Positions 42,308 to 51,088 of a DNA stretch of 64,000 bases are shown here, in pieces. Source of the stretch: Streptomyces natalensis ATCC 27448 (GTDB taxonomy: Bacteria; Actinomycetota; Actinomycetes; Streptomycetales; Streptomycetaceae). The position numbers and the translations under genes were made by a program. Each line of letters starts with the position of its first letter. Positions within the stretch are counted from its first letter, which is position 1. The stretch spans positions 186,001-250,000 of the forward strand of contig NZ_JRKI01000026.1 of the NCBI RefSeq assembly GCF_000935125.1, in the 5' to 3' direction. The notes under the pieces are model-generated. The model was not told the DNA's origin. It searched no databases and saw only the letters and a list, made by a program, of their open reading frames with translations.

Positions 42308-42571
42308 TTACGGGGAGGGCCGTCGCCCGTGGCCGGGGGGCGGACCGGCCGCCGTATCGGGCTCGCGGCCGAATTCTTCGGCGAAGACGCGCTCGTACTG
42401 CTTCATGAAGTCGGCGGCGGCCTCGACGAAGGTCTGGCCGACCTCTCCGGCGTCCTTGAGGACGAGTTCCTCGATATAGCGGTTCACACTCACTCCCCGC
42501 TGGAGGGCGCGCTCCCGCGCCGCGTCGGCGGTGGCCTCGTCCACACGGACGTTCAGCTGTGTCTTCGCCAC
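42308..42571 (-). CDS. Ribbon-helix-helix antitoxin-like protein
   Basis: 87-residue protein: TQLNVRVDEATADAARERAL, QRGVSVNRYIEELVLKDAGE is a ribbon-helix-helix DNA-binding domain; the rest (FVEAAADFMKQYERVFAEEF) should contact the toxin. It precedes the Fic-like gene on the minus strand. The pair is a probable type II toxin-antitoxin system with autoregulation. The tail is Pro/Gly/Arg-rich. Confidence 0.85.
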   Translation of the reverse strand: MAKTQLNVRVDEATADAARERALQRGVSVNRYIEELVLKDAGEVGQTFVEAAADFMKQYERVFAEEFGREPDTAAGPPPGHGRRPSP

Positions 42572-42739
42572 GGCTTCACGCTAGCGCCCCGACGCTAGCG
42601 TGGGCAAGGCGGCCGGGCCGGCTCCGGACGGGAATGCAGGAGGCGGCCGCGTCGTTCGGACGATCATGGCCGCAGTGTGTGCGGCCCCGGCCCCGGCCCG
42701 TGCCCGTCCGTCCGTCCGTCCGTCCGCCAAGGGAGTCCC

Positions 42740-43153
42740 ATGCCGCGCCCGTTCCGCTTCGGTATCAACATGTTCGCTCTCGACGACGGGGCATCCTGGC
42801 GTCAGAAATGCCGTCACGCCGAGGACTTGGGCTTTGAATCCTCCCCCAGGTGAAGCAGGGGGATCCCTGGCTCACGCCGCCTGCGGGTCAGCGACCCGAC
42901 AGGTCTTCCACGATCAACACCAGCCGGGTTGAAACCAGCCCGGTTTGGTACAGCAGAGCTTGGAGGTGCATGTGCTGTCTTGGTTCTCGACCGGCAGGTG
43001 CTGGACTCGCCGACCCTGCTGATCGGCACGCCCGCCCAGATGGCCGAGCAGCTGCGCGAGCGGCGCGAGCGCTACGGGTTCTCGTACATCACCGTCCTGG
43101 AGCCGTTCCTGGACGCGTTCGCCCCGGTGCTGGAGGAGCTGAAGGGCAGCTGA
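42740..43153 (+). pseudogene. LLM-class F420-dependent oxidoreductase with internal deletion
   Basis: The start MPRPFRFGINMFALDDGASW, RQKCRHAEDLGF and the end SPTLLIGTPAQMAEQLRERR, ERYGFSYITVLEPFLDAFAP belong to one luciferase-like oxidoreductase of about 300 residues. The middle 200 or so codons are replaced by about 150 bp of an IS200/IS605 right end (42834-42985), which also introduces a stop. Confidence 0.8.
42834..42985 (-). mobile_element. IS200/IS605-family right-end relic
   Basis: On the minus strand the sequence reads the tail of a TnpB-like protein region (GAGAACCAAGACAGCAC ... ACCGGGCTGGTTTCAACC) then a terminal hairpin (CCCCC..GGGGG) and TTCAA at 42834. Very similar sequence, in the other orientation, is at 48290-48444. 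No tnpA or tnpB body remains. The tail would include the 3' end-derived guide (omega) RNA region of such elements. Confidence 0.65.
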
Positions 43154-43225
43154 GCGGGCCAGGACGGGGGTCCGGCGCGCGGAAGGGGATCGACAGCCCC
43201 GTCGGCCCGGTGATGGGATCGCGGT

Positions 43226-43657
43226 ATGAGTGATCTTCACATCCGGGCCGCGGCACCGGCCGATCTCGATGCCGTACTGGCCTTCTGGACGGTGGCCGCC
43301 GAGGGCATCAGCATCAGCGACGACTCCGACGGGGTGGCGCGGCTGCTGGCCCGCGACCCCGAGTCGCTGCTGCTGGCCGAGCTGGACGGCGAGCTGGCGG
43401 GCACGGTCATCGCCGGGTTCGACGGGTGGCGCTGCCATCTGTACCGGCTGGCCGTGCATCCCGGCCACCGCAGGCAGGGGATCGGCGGTGCGCTGCTGGC
43501 GGCCGCCGAGGAACGCTTCGTCGCGCTCGGCGGGCGGCGCGGGGACGCGATGGTGCTGGACCGCAATGATCTGGCCCAGCACGCCTGGCGCGCGGCGGGC
43601 TATGCGCCGGAGCCGCAGTGGAGCCGGTGGGTCAAGCACCTGGTGGACGGGGACTGA
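43226..43657 (+). CDS. GNAT-family N-acetyltransferase
   Basis: 143-residue GNAT: LHIRAAAPADLDAVLAFWTV, the acetyl-CoA loop VHPGHRRQGIGGALLAAAEE, and DAMVLDRNDLAQHAWRAAGY. Single domain, cytoplasmic; substrate unknown. It begins 72 bp after the broken oxidoreductase. Confidence 0.92.
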   Translation: MSDLHIRAAAPADLDAVLAFWTVAAEGISISDDSDGVARLLARDPESLLLAELDGELAGTVIAGFDGWRCHLYRLAVHPGHRRQGIGGALLAAAEERFVALGGRRGDAMVLDRNDLAQHAWRAAGYAPEPQWSRWVKHLVDGD

Positions 43658-43756
43658 GCCGGACCGCTCCCGATGCCGGACCGCTCCGGACGCCGGTCCG
43701 GGCCACGGAGGGCGAACGTCCCGATCCTGTTCGATCATGGGACGTGAGGTGACCCG

Positions 43757-45097
43757 ATGACCGACCTGCTGCTGCTGGGCGTGGCGTTCCTCCTGACACT
43801 GGCCTGTGGCGTCTTCGTCGCGGCCGAGTTCTCGCTGACGACCGTCGAGCGCAGCGAGCTGGAACGCGCCGCCGAGCGCGGCGAGCGCGGTGCGGACAGC
43901 GCACTCAAGGCGGTCCGCAGCCTCACCTTCCAGCTCTCCGGCGCTCAGCTGGGCATCACGGTGACCGGCCTGGTCATCGGCATGCTCTCCAAACCGGCCA
44001 TCGCCACGCTGCTGGCCGGGCCGCTCACCGCGATCGGCCTGCCGCATTCGGCCGCCGAGTCGGTGGCGCTGGTCGTGGGTACGGCGGTCTCCACGGTCGC
44101 CCTGATGGTCATCGGCGAGCTGGTGCCGAAGAACTGGGCGATCTCCAGCCCGCTGGCCATCGCCAAGAACGTCGCCACCGCTCAGCGCGGCTTCAGCGCA
44201 ACGTTCAAGCCGTTCATCGGGCATCTCAACAGTGCCGCGAACCATATGGTGCGCCGGATGGGCCTGGAGCCCGCCGAGGAGCTGGCCTCCGCCCGCGGTC
44301 CGCAGGAGCTGGTGGCGCTGGCCCGGCATTCGGCCAAGGAGGGCGCGCTGGAGGCGGACACCGCCGAGCTGTTCGTCCGCACCCTCGCCCTGTCCGAGCT
44401 GACCGCGGAGAACGTGATGACGCCGCGGGTGCAGGTGATGGCGCTGGAGGTGCAGTCCACGGCCGAGGACGTCGCCAATGCGACCCGGGCGACGGGGCTG
44501 TCCCGTTTCCCGGTCTACCGCGGGAGCCTGGACACCGTTGTCGGGGTCGCGCACATCAAGGACGTCCTGGCCGTCCCGGCGGAGCGCCGCCCCCGTCTGC
44601 CCGTCGCCGAGCTGCTGCGCGAGCCGCTGCTGGTGCCGGAGACGCTGACCGTGGACCGGCTGCTGGACCGGCTGTCGGGCCGGCGGACCATGGCCGTGGT
44701 GATCGACGAGTACGGGGGCACGGCCGGTGTCGCGACGCTGGAGGACATCGTCGAGGAGGTGGTGGGCGAGGTCCGCGACGAGCACGACCCGCTGGAGACG
44801 CCCGATCTGGCGCCGGCCGGATCCGACACCGAGGGCCGCGCCGTCTATCAGGCCGACGGCGCCGCCCGCACCGACCGGCTGGAGCGGATCGGCCTGCGGC
44901 TGCCGGACGGGCCGTACGAGACGCTGGCCGGGCTGATCGCCACCGAGCTGGGCCGCATCCCGGTGCGCGGCGACACCGTCGAGGTCGCCGGCTGGGCGAT
45001 GGACGTGCTCGATGCCTCCGGGCACCGCGCCGCGCGGGTGCTGCTGCACGCGCCTGTGGCGGGCGGCGGAGGTGCGGGGACGGAGGCCGGCCGGTGA
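43757..45097 (+). CDS. CNNM/CorC-type hemolysin-family membrane protein
   Basis: 446 residues: DUF21/CNNM transmembrane domain (LLLGVAFLLTLACGVFVAAE, GITVTGLVIGMLSKPAIATL, IGELVPKNWAI), a CBS-domain pair (TAENVMTPRVQVMAL, ATGLSRFPVYRGSLDTVVGV, MAVVIDEYGGTAGVATLEDI) and a C-terminal CorC/HlyC domain (YETLAGLIATELGRIPVRGD). Related proteins transport Mg2+/Co2+. Overlaps the next paralogue by 4 bp. Confidence 0.93.
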   Translation: MTDLLLLGVAFLLTLACGVFVAAEFSLTTVERSELERAAERGERGADSALKAVRSLTFQLSGAQLGITVTGLVIGMLSKPAIATLLAGPLTAIGLPHSAAESVALVVGTAVSTVALMVIGELVPKNWAISSPLAIAKNVATAQRGFSATFKPFIGHLNSAANHMVRRMGLEPAEELASARGPQELVALARHSAKEGALEADTAELFVRTLALSELTAENVMTPRVQVMALEVQSTAEDVANATRATGLSRFPVYRGSLDTVVGVAHIKDVLAVPAERRPRLPVAELLREPLLVPETLTVDRLLDRLSGRRTMAVVIDEYGGTAGVATLEDIVEEVVGEVRDEHDPLETPDLAPAGSDTEGRAVYQADGAARTDRLERIGLRLPDGPYETLAGLIATELGRIPVRGDTVEVAGWAMDVLDASGHRAARVLLHAPVAGGGGAGTEAGR

Positions 45098-46119
45098 TCG
45101 CCCTCCAGCTCTTCGTGGGCCTGCTGACGCTGGTCGTCAACGCCTTCTTCGTGGGTGCCGAGTTCGCGCTGATCTCGGTGCGCCGCAGTCAGATCGAACC
45201 GCATGCCGAACGCGGCGACCGGCGGGCCACCAGCGTCCTGTGGGGGCTCCAGCACGTCTCGGCGCTGCTGGCCGCCGCCCAGCTGGGCATCACGCTGTGC
45301 ACGCTGGTGCTCGGTGCGGTCGCCGAACCGGCCATCGCCCACATCCTGGAGCCGGTCTTCCACGCCGTGGGCATCTCGGAGGCGCTGGTGCATCCGGTGT
45401 CGTTCGTGATCGCGCTGTCCCTGGCCACCTATCTGCACATGCTGTTCGGCGAGATGGTGCCCAAGAACGTCGCGCTGGCCGAGCCGGTACGCAGCGCCCT
45501 GGTGCTGGGGCCGCCGCTGGTGGCGCTGACCCGCGCGCTGCGCCCGGTGATCTTCACGGTCAATGCGTTCGCCAATGTGCTGCTGAAGCTGATGCGGGTG
45601 GAGACCCGCAGCGAGGTGGCCGCGACGTTCTCGGACGACCAGCTGGCCAAGATGGTCGAGGACTCGCGGGCCGCCGGTCTGCTGGACGAGCGGGCCCGGG
45701 AGCGGCTGCGCGATGCCCTGGAGCTGGGCCGCCGCCCGGTGCGCGATGTGGTGCTGCCCGCGCACCGGGTGGTCTCCGCGCGGATGGGGGTCACCGCCGA
45801 GGACCTGGAGCAGCTGGCCGCGCGGTCCGGGTTCTCGCGTTTCCCGGTCGTCGACGACAGCAGCCGCATCCTCGGCTATCTGCATGTCAAGGACGCGCTG
45901 GACGCCATTCCGCGCGATCTGCCGTTCGCGGTCGGCGCGCTGCGCCCGATCGCCCGGGTCAGGGCCGCGACCCCGCTGGACGACGTCCTGACGGCGATGC
46001 GCAGCTCCCGTACGCATCTGGCCGCGGTGATCGGTGACGACGGGACGCTGGCGGGGCTGGTGACGATGGAGGACGTGCTGCGGGAGCTGGTCCTTCAGCA
46101 GCGGCCGCCCGCGGTCTGA
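45094..46119 (+). CDS. CNNM-type membrane protein, second paralogue
   Basis: 341 residues: membrane domain (LFVGLLTLVVNAFFVGAEFA, LGITLCTLVLGAVAEPAIAH, MLFGEMVPKNVAL) and CBS pair (FSRFPVVDDSSRILGYLHVK, HLAAVIGDDGTLAGLVTMED), without the CorC/HlyC C-terminal domain of its neighbour. Translationally coupled (GTGA overlap). The pair is conserved in actinobacteria and probably forms a heteromeric divalent-cation transporter. Confidence 0.93.
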   Translation: MIALQLFVGLLTLVVNAFFVGAEFALISVRRSQIEPHAERGDRRATSVLWGLQHVSALLAAAQLGITLCTLVLGAVAEPAIAHILEPVFHAVGISEALVHPVSFVIALSLATYLHMLFGEMVPKNVALAEPVRSALVLGPPLVALTRALRPVIFTVNAFANVLLKLMRVETRSEVAATFSDDQLAKMVEDSRAAGLLDERARERLRDALELGRRPVRDVVLPAHRVVSARMGVTAEDLEQLAARSGFSRFPVVDDSSRILGYLHVKDALDAIPRDLPFAVGALRPIARVRAATPLDDVLTAMRSSRTHLAAVIGDDGTLAGLVTMEDVLRELVLQQRPPAV

Positions 46120-46196
46120 GCCGCAACCGCACACGCCACGGGTCCTGGATCGCCCTGACGCACAAATACGGACCCCCCCCCCCGCACACCCGTCGA

Positions 46197-46232
46197 CTGA
46201 CCGATCGGTTAGATTGCTGACCGATCGGTTAG
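46197..46232. promoter_or_regulatory. Two TetR-type operators in the monooxygenase promoter
   Basis: CTGACCGATCGGTTAG occurs twice, at 46197-46212 and 46217-46232, 20 bp apart (two helical turns). The core ACCGATCGGT is palindromic and typical of TetR-family sites. The tetR gene at 47529-48152, convergent with the monooxygenase, is the likely binder. Confidence 0.75.
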
Positions 46233-46303
46233 CCGCCGTGCCGATGGCACGTCCGGCCGCCGGTCGTCATGTCCGTGTGCCGTAGATACCGAGGGGGCAA
46301 GGG

Positions 46304-47554
46304 ATGGACCGCACGACGTGCTGCATCGTGGGCGGTGGACCGGCCGGGATGATGCTGGGGCTGCTGCTGGCCAGGGCCGGTGTCGAGGTGACCGTGCTGG
46401 AGAAGCACGGCGACTTCCTGCGCGACTTCCGGGGGGACACCGTGCACCCCTCGACGCTGCGCCTGCTGGACGAGCTGGGACTGGGCGAGGCGTTCGCGCG
46501 GCTGCCGTTCCCGAAGCTGGAGGACATGCGGATGCAGATCGGCGACACCACGGTGGTGATGGCCGATATGCGGCGGATCCCGGGGCGGCACAAATACTTC
46601 GCGATGGTTCCCCAGTGGGACTTCCTGAACCTGATCGCGGAGGCGGGGGCCCGGGAGCCGTCCTTCACTCTGCGGATGAACACCGAGGTCACCGGGCTGC
46701 GCACCGAGGGCGGACGGGTGCGCGGGGTGCGCTACGTCGATGAGCACGGCCGGCCCGGTGAGCTGGCCGCGGATCTCACGGTGGCCTGCGACGGCCGGGA
46801 CTCGGTGGTGCGCGGCGCGGCCGGGCTGCGGCAGGACCACTTCGAGGTGCCGATGGATGTGTGGCAGATACGGGTGGAGGCTCCCGCCGATGCCCTCAAG
46901 GACGGACGCGTTTTCGCGCGGTTCGGCGGCGGCCAGGCGGCGGTCACCATGGACCGCGGCACGTACTACCAGACCTCGTATCTCATCGCGAAGGGGCAGG
47001 ACGCGGCGCTGCGCGGGGCACATGACATCCAGTGGCTGCGCGACCGGCTGGGCGCGCTGTTCGGCTGGGACGCCGACGTCACCGCCACGATCGGCTCGTG
47101 GGCGGACGTCAAGCTGTTGGAGGTGACGTTCGGGCGGCTGCGGCGCTGGCACCGGCCCGGACTGCTGTGCATCGGGGACGCGGCGCACACCATGTCGCCG
47201 GTCGGCGGGGTGGGGGTGAATCTGGCGCTCCAGGACGCGGTGGCGGCCGCCCGGATCCTGGCCGGGCCGCTGCACCGCGGCACGGTCGCCGTCGCCGATC
47301 TGGCGCGCGTACAAAGGCGGCGGGAGCTGCCGATGGCGGTGGTGCAGTCGTCGCAGCGGGCCGAGCACGGGATGATCCGCGCCGCGCTGGAGGGGACGCT
47401 GGACGGGGACCGGCTGCCGGTGCCGATGCGGCTGCTGCGGCGGATACCGGCGCTGCGGACCGTGACCGGGGCGCTGGGCGGGGTCGGTATCCGGCCCGAG
47501 CGGGCCCCGGCGTTCGCTCGCGCCGGGGTCAGGCCCGGCGCTCGATCGCGTTGA
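46304..47554 (+). CDS. FAD-dependent aromatic-type monooxygenase
   Basis: 416-residue PHBH-fold flavoprotein: CCIVGGGPAGMMLGLLLARA, VEVTVLEKHGDFLRDFRGDT, ACDGRDSVVR (DG motif), and GLLCIGDAAHTMSPVGGVGV. Members hydroxylate aromatic or polyketide-like substrates or inactivate drugs. Expression is likely repressed by the convergent TetR through the tandem operators. Its 3' end overlaps the tetR 3' end by 26 bp. Confidence 0.92.
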   Translation: MDRTTCCIVGGGPAGMMLGLLLARAGVEVTVLEKHGDFLRDFRGDTVHPSTLRLLDELGLGEAFARLPFPKLEDMRMQIGDTTVVMADMRRIPGRHKYFAMVPQWDFLNLIAEAGAREPSFTLRMNTEVTGLRTEGGRVRGVRYVDEHGRPGELAADLTVACDGRDSVVRGAAGLRQDHFEVPMDVWQIRVEAPADALKDGRVFARFGGGQAAVTMDRGTYYQTSYLIAKGQDAALRGAHDIQWLRDRLGALFGWDADVTATIGSWADVKLLEVTFGRLRRWHRPGLLCIGDAAHTMSPVGGVGVNLALQDAVAAARILAGPLHRGTVAVADLARVQRRRELPMAVVQSSQRAEHGMIRAALEGTLDGDRLPVPMRLLRRIPALRTVTGALGGVGIRPERAPAFARAGVRPGARSR

Positions 47555-48152
47555 GCGTGAAGGTCTCCAGTTCGGCGGCCGCGGCGTCCAGGTCGAGTTC
47601 GGGATGGACGAGCCAGTGGGCGATCACCCCGTCGATCGCCCCGCCGATCGCCAGGGCCACCGTACGGGCGTCGAACTCCCGCAGTACGCCCGCCTCCTGA
47701 CCCTGCGTCAGGAGGTCGGCGAGGGCCTGCCAGCGGCCGCCGGTGTCATGCGAGCCGGGCGTCTTGAGCTTGGTGCCTCCCGCATCGTCGAGCAGCATCT
47801 CGGTGATCACGCGGACATGGCGGCGGTTGGCCTGCTGGTAGCCGATCATCGCCCGCACATAGGCGATGACGGCCTCGCGGGGGCCCTCCGCCCGCGCCAG
47901 CCGCTCGGTGACATACCCGCGGAACTGCGTCATCACCTGGTCGAGGGCGGCGCGGGTGAGGTTGTCCTTCGACGTGAAGTGGTAGAGCACCGCGGCCTTG
48001 GACACCCCGGCGCGCTCGGCGATGGCGGAGAGCGAGGTGGCGGGGTAGCCGCGGGTGGAGATCAGGTCGATGGTGCACTCGATGAGCTGCCGGCGCCGGG
48101 CCTGCTCGGTGAAGGTCGGTGCGTCCGGGCCGTCGCCGCGGCGGGGAGTCAT
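47529..48152 (-). CDS. TetR-family repressor of the monooxygenase gene
   Basis: 207 residues from ATG 48152; the frame to 48263 lacks homology. HTH: YPATSLSAIAERAGVSKAAV, LYHFTSKDNLTRAAL, with a ligand domain including YVRAMIGYQQANRRHVRVIT. Convergent with, and overlapping, the monooxygenase gene. It probably senses the monooxygenase substrate. Confidence 0.92.
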   Translation of the reverse strand: MTPRRGDGPDAPTFTEQARRRQLIECTIDLISTRGYPATSLSAIAERAGVSKAAVLYHFTSKDNLTRAALDQVMTQFRGYVTERLARAEGPREAVIAYVRAMIGYQQANRRHVRVITEMLLDDAGGTKLKTPGSHDTGGRWQALADLLTQGQEAGVLREFDARTVALAIGGAIDGVIAHWLVHPELDLDAAAAELETFTLNAIERRA

Positions 48153-48264
48153 CGCGCGCCCACCTCGTATTCCGTGCCTGGCCTGCCCCTTGTCGATCAG
48201 ACCGTACACGCCTGCGGCCGGTGGCAGGCGAATCGCCGCCAAGACCAATCGGCGCCCACACAAT

Positions 48265-48444
48265 GGGTGGTAGAGTCGTGACGTGCTGTAGTGAGAACCA
48301 AGCCAGCACAGCGATCCCCATCGTTCGGGGAAACCGGGCTGGTTCCAACCCGGCTGGCGTTGATCGCGTAAGACTCCGTCGTTCGCTGAACGGCTGAGCT
48401 GCGTGAGCCAGGAATCTCCCTCGCTTGCGAGGAAGAGGGTTCAA
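48265..48444 (+). mobile_element. IS200/IS605-family right-end relic (second copy)
   Basis: Shares GAGAACCAAGxCAGCAC, AAACCGGGCTGGTT and CAACCCGGCTGG with the copy at 42.8 kb, and ends in a hairpin (CCTCGCTTGCGAGG) followed by TTCAA at 48440-48444. The encoded tail (GNRAGSNPAGVDRVRLRRSL) is typical of TnpB C-termini. No transposase body is present. It borders a deletion in an SGNH hydrolase gene. Confidence 0.65.
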
Positions 48445-48451
48445 CGAGGGA

Positions 48452-48993
48452 ATGTCGGACGCGCACTACGCACTGCCGAACGACTCCTACCGGAGCCGGG
48501 CCCATCTGCTCGCCGCACGGTCGGCGGCCAGTGGGCCCGGCTTCCGGCTCACCAACTTCGCCGTCCACTGGCGCTGCTGCGCAGCCCGGGGCGCGAGGGG
48601 CCCGTGCTGGAGCGCTTCCGGCCGCGGATGGAGCGGCTGTTCGCGCAGATCGATGCGCTGGCGGCGCGGCACGGCGCGGTGGTGGTGGATCTGTACGGCT
48701 CGCGGGCGCTGGCCGATCCGCGGCTGTGGGCGGACGACCGGCTGCATCTGAACGCAGAGGGGCACCGGCGGGTGGCGGAGGCCGTCGGGCAGGCGCTCGG
48801 ACTGCCCGCGGAGTCGGACTGGGACGCGCCGCTGCCGGCCGCCGAGGCGCCGGGCCGGCGGATGCGCCGGGCGGCGGATCTGCGGTTCGCGCGGGAGCAT
48901 CTGGTGCCCTGGGTGGGGCGGCGGCTGAGCGGGCGGTCCTCGGGCGACGGCCGTCCGGCCAAGCGGCCCGAGCTGCTGCCGTACGAGAGCTGA
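48452..48993 (+). pseudogene. SGNH/GDSL hydrolase with lost 5' part
   Basis: The 3' part (LERFRPRMERLFAQIDALAA, HGAVVVDLYGSRALADPRLW, DDRLHLNAEGHRRVAEAVGQ, AADLRFAREHLVPWVGRRLS) is the end of a Streptomyces SGNH hydrolase with the block V Asp/His. The upstream 120 bp give another-frame peptide (GPGFRLTNFAV) like an internal SGNH segment, so the gene has a deletion plus frameshift. GDS and GxND blocks are absent. The longest ORF starts at 48403 inside the IS605 relic. Confidence 0.65.
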
Positions 48994-49074
48994 CGGGCCG
49001 GCGCCCGCCCTGTAGGAAAGCACAGTCCGGGGCGGGGCGCTGGCCTGCGCAAACCGCCAGTAGACTCTCACCAC

Positions 49075-50517
49075 GTGACTGCTGTGTCTGCGAAGCCTCG
49101 CATCCCCAATGTTCTGGCCGGCCGCTACGCCTCTACGGAGCTGGCCGTGCTGTGGTCCCCCGAGTACAAGGTCAAGCTGGAGCGGAAGCTGTGGCTCGCC
49201 GTGCTGCGGGCGCAGAAGGACCTGGGGGTGGAGGTCCCCGAGCAGGCGCTGGCCGACTACGAACGCGTCCTGGAGACCGTCGACCTGTCCTCCATCGCCG
49301 AGCGCGAGAAGGTCACCCGGCACGACGTCAAGGCGCGGATCGAGGAGTTCAACGCGCTGGCCGGTCATGAGCAGGTCCACAAGGGCATGACCTCCCGCGA
49401 TCTGACGGAGAACGTCGAGCAGCTCCAGGTGCGGCTGTCGCTGGAGCTGATGCGGGACCGTACGGTCGCCGTGCTGGCCCGCCTGGGCTCGCTGGCCGCC
49501 CAGCACGCCGAGCTGGTGATGGCCGGCCGCTCGCACAACGTCGCCGCGCAGGCCACGACGCTGGGCAAGCGCTTCGCGACCGCGGCGGACGAGCTGCTGG
49601 TGGCGTACGCGCGCCTGGAGGAGCTGCTCTCGCGCTACCCGCTGCGCGGCATCAAGGGCCCCGTCGGCACCGCGCAGGACATGCTCGACCTGCTCGGCGG
49701 CGACGCCGGCAAGCTCGCCGACCTGGAGCAGCGGATCGCCGCCCACCTCGGCTTCGGCCGGGCCTTCACCTCCGTCGGCCAGGTCTACCCGCGCTCGCTG
49801 GACTACGAGGTGGTCACGTCGCTGGTGCAGCTGGCCGCCGCGCCGTCCTCGCTGGCCAAGACCATCCGCCTGATGGCCGGGCACGAGCTCGTCACCGAGG
49901 GCTTCAAGCCCGGCCAGGTCGGCTCGTCGGCGATGCCGCACAAGATGAACACCCGCTCCTGCGAGCGCGTCAACGGCCTGATGGTCATTCTGCGCGGCTA
50001 CGCCTCGATGGCCGGTGAGCTCTCCGGCGACCAGTGGAACGAGGGCGATGTGTCCTGCTCCGTGGTGCGCCGCGTCGCGCTGCCGGACTCGTTCTTCGCG
50101 CTGGACGGGCTGCTGGAGACGTTCCTGACCGTGCTGGACGAGTTCGGCGCCTTCCCGGCCGTCGCCGCCCGCGAGCTGGACCGCTACCTGCCCTTCCTCG
50201 CCACGACGAAGGTGCTGATGGGCGCCGTGCGCGCCGGGGTGGGCCGCGAGGAGGCGCACGAGGCCATCAAGGAGAACGCGGTCGCCTCGGCGCTGGCCAT
50301 GCGCGAACAGGGCGCCGAGCGCAATGAGCTGCTGGACAAGCTGGCCGCCGATACGCGCATCCCGCTGGAGCGGGCGCAGCTGGACGCGCTGATGGCGGAC
50401 AAGCTCTCCTTCACCGGCGCGGCGGCCGACCAGGTGGCGTCCGTCGTCGCCCGGATCGAGGAGATCGCCAAGCAGCACCCGGAGGCCGCGGCCTACACCC
50501 CCGGCGCCATCCTCTGA
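49075..50517 (+). CDS. purB: Adenylosuccinate lyase
   Basis: Purine biosynthesis enzyme cleaving SAICAR and adenylosuccinate. 480 residues from GTG 49075. Fumarase-superfamily signature GSSAMPHKMNTRSCERVNGL, also GHEQVHKGMTSRDLTENVEQ and RSHNVAAQATTLGKR. Full length and intact; a core gene. Followed by mug 10 bp later. Confidence 0.97.
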   Translation: MTAVSAKPRIPNVLAGRYASTELAVLWSPEYKVKLERKLWLAVLRAQKDLGVEVPEQALADYERVLETVDLSSIAEREKVTRHDVKARIEEFNALAGHEQVHKGMTSRDLTENVEQLQVRLSLELMRDRTVAVLARLGSLAAQHAELVMAGRSHNVAAQATTLGKRFATAADELLVAYARLEELLSRYPLRGIKGPVGTAQDMLDLLGGDAGKLADLEQRIAAHLGFGRAFTSVGQVYPRSLDYEVVTSLVQLAAAPSSLAKTIRLMAGHELVTEGFKPGQVGSSAMPHKMNTRSCERVNGLMVILRGYASMAGELSGDQWNEGDVSCSVVRRVALPDSFFALDGLLETFLTVLDEFGAFPAVAARELDRYLPFLATTKVLMGAVRAGVGREEAHEAIKENAVASALAMREQGAERNELLDKLAADTRIPLERAQLDALMADKLSFTGAAADQVASVVARIEEIAKQHPEAAAYTPGAIL

Positions 50518-50527
50518 CGCGACCGTC

Positions 50528-51079
50528 ATGCGCTTCACCCCCGAAGAGCTGGAAGCCGCTCGCGACCGCCTCGTCCCCGACGTGGCCGCGAGCGGCCTTC
50601 GCGTGCTCTTCTGCGGAATCAACCCCGGGCTGATGTCGGCCGCCACCGGGCATCACTTCGCCCGGCCCGGCAACCGCTTCTGGCCCGTGCTGCACGCCTC
50701 CGGTTTCACCCCCCGGCAGTTGCGGCCGTCCGAGCAGGAAGAACTGCTCGCCCACGGCCTGGGCATCACCAACGTCGTGGCCCGGCCGACCGCCAAGGCG
50801 GACGAACTGAGCGCGCAGGAGTACCGCGAGGGCGGGCGGCTGCTGGCCGAGAAGGTGGCGCGGCTGCGGCCGCACTGGCTCGCGGTGGCGGGCGTGACGG
50901 CCTATCGCGTCGCCTTCGGAGACAAGCACGCCACGATCGGCCCGCAGGAACACACCCTCGGCGACACCCGCATCTGGGCGCTGCCCAACCCCAGCGGGCT
51001 CAACGCCCATTGGACGCTCGCGACCATGGCGCAGGAGTACGGCCGGCTGCGCGCGGCGGCCTTCGGCGACGACGCCTGA
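50528..51079 (+). CDS. mug: G/U mismatch-specific DNA glycosylase
   Basis: 183-residue uracil-DNA-glycosylase superfamily protein (MUG/TDG type): active-site loop LRVLFCGINPGLMSAATGHH (INPG), HFARPGNRFWPVLHASGF and the minor-groove loop LPNPSGLNAHW. Removes U or ethenoC opposite G. Begins 10 bp after purB. Confidence 0.94.
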   Translation: MRFTPEELEAARDRLVPDVAASGLRVLFCGINPGLMSAATGHHFARPGNRFWPVLHASGFTPRQLRPSEQEELLAHGLGITNVVARPTAKADELSAQEYREGGRLLAEKVARLRPHWLAVAGVTAYRVAFGDKHATIGPQEHTLGDTRIWALPNPSGLNAHWTLATMAQEYGRLRAAAFGDDA

Positions 51080-51088
51080 CCCGCGGGC

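Noticed and set aside
46173..46183. Poly-C run as a phase-variation tract
   Set aside because: It lies in non-coding DNA between the CNNM gene and the monooxygenase promoter, so there is no frame to switch; it may be a sequencing-sensitive site.
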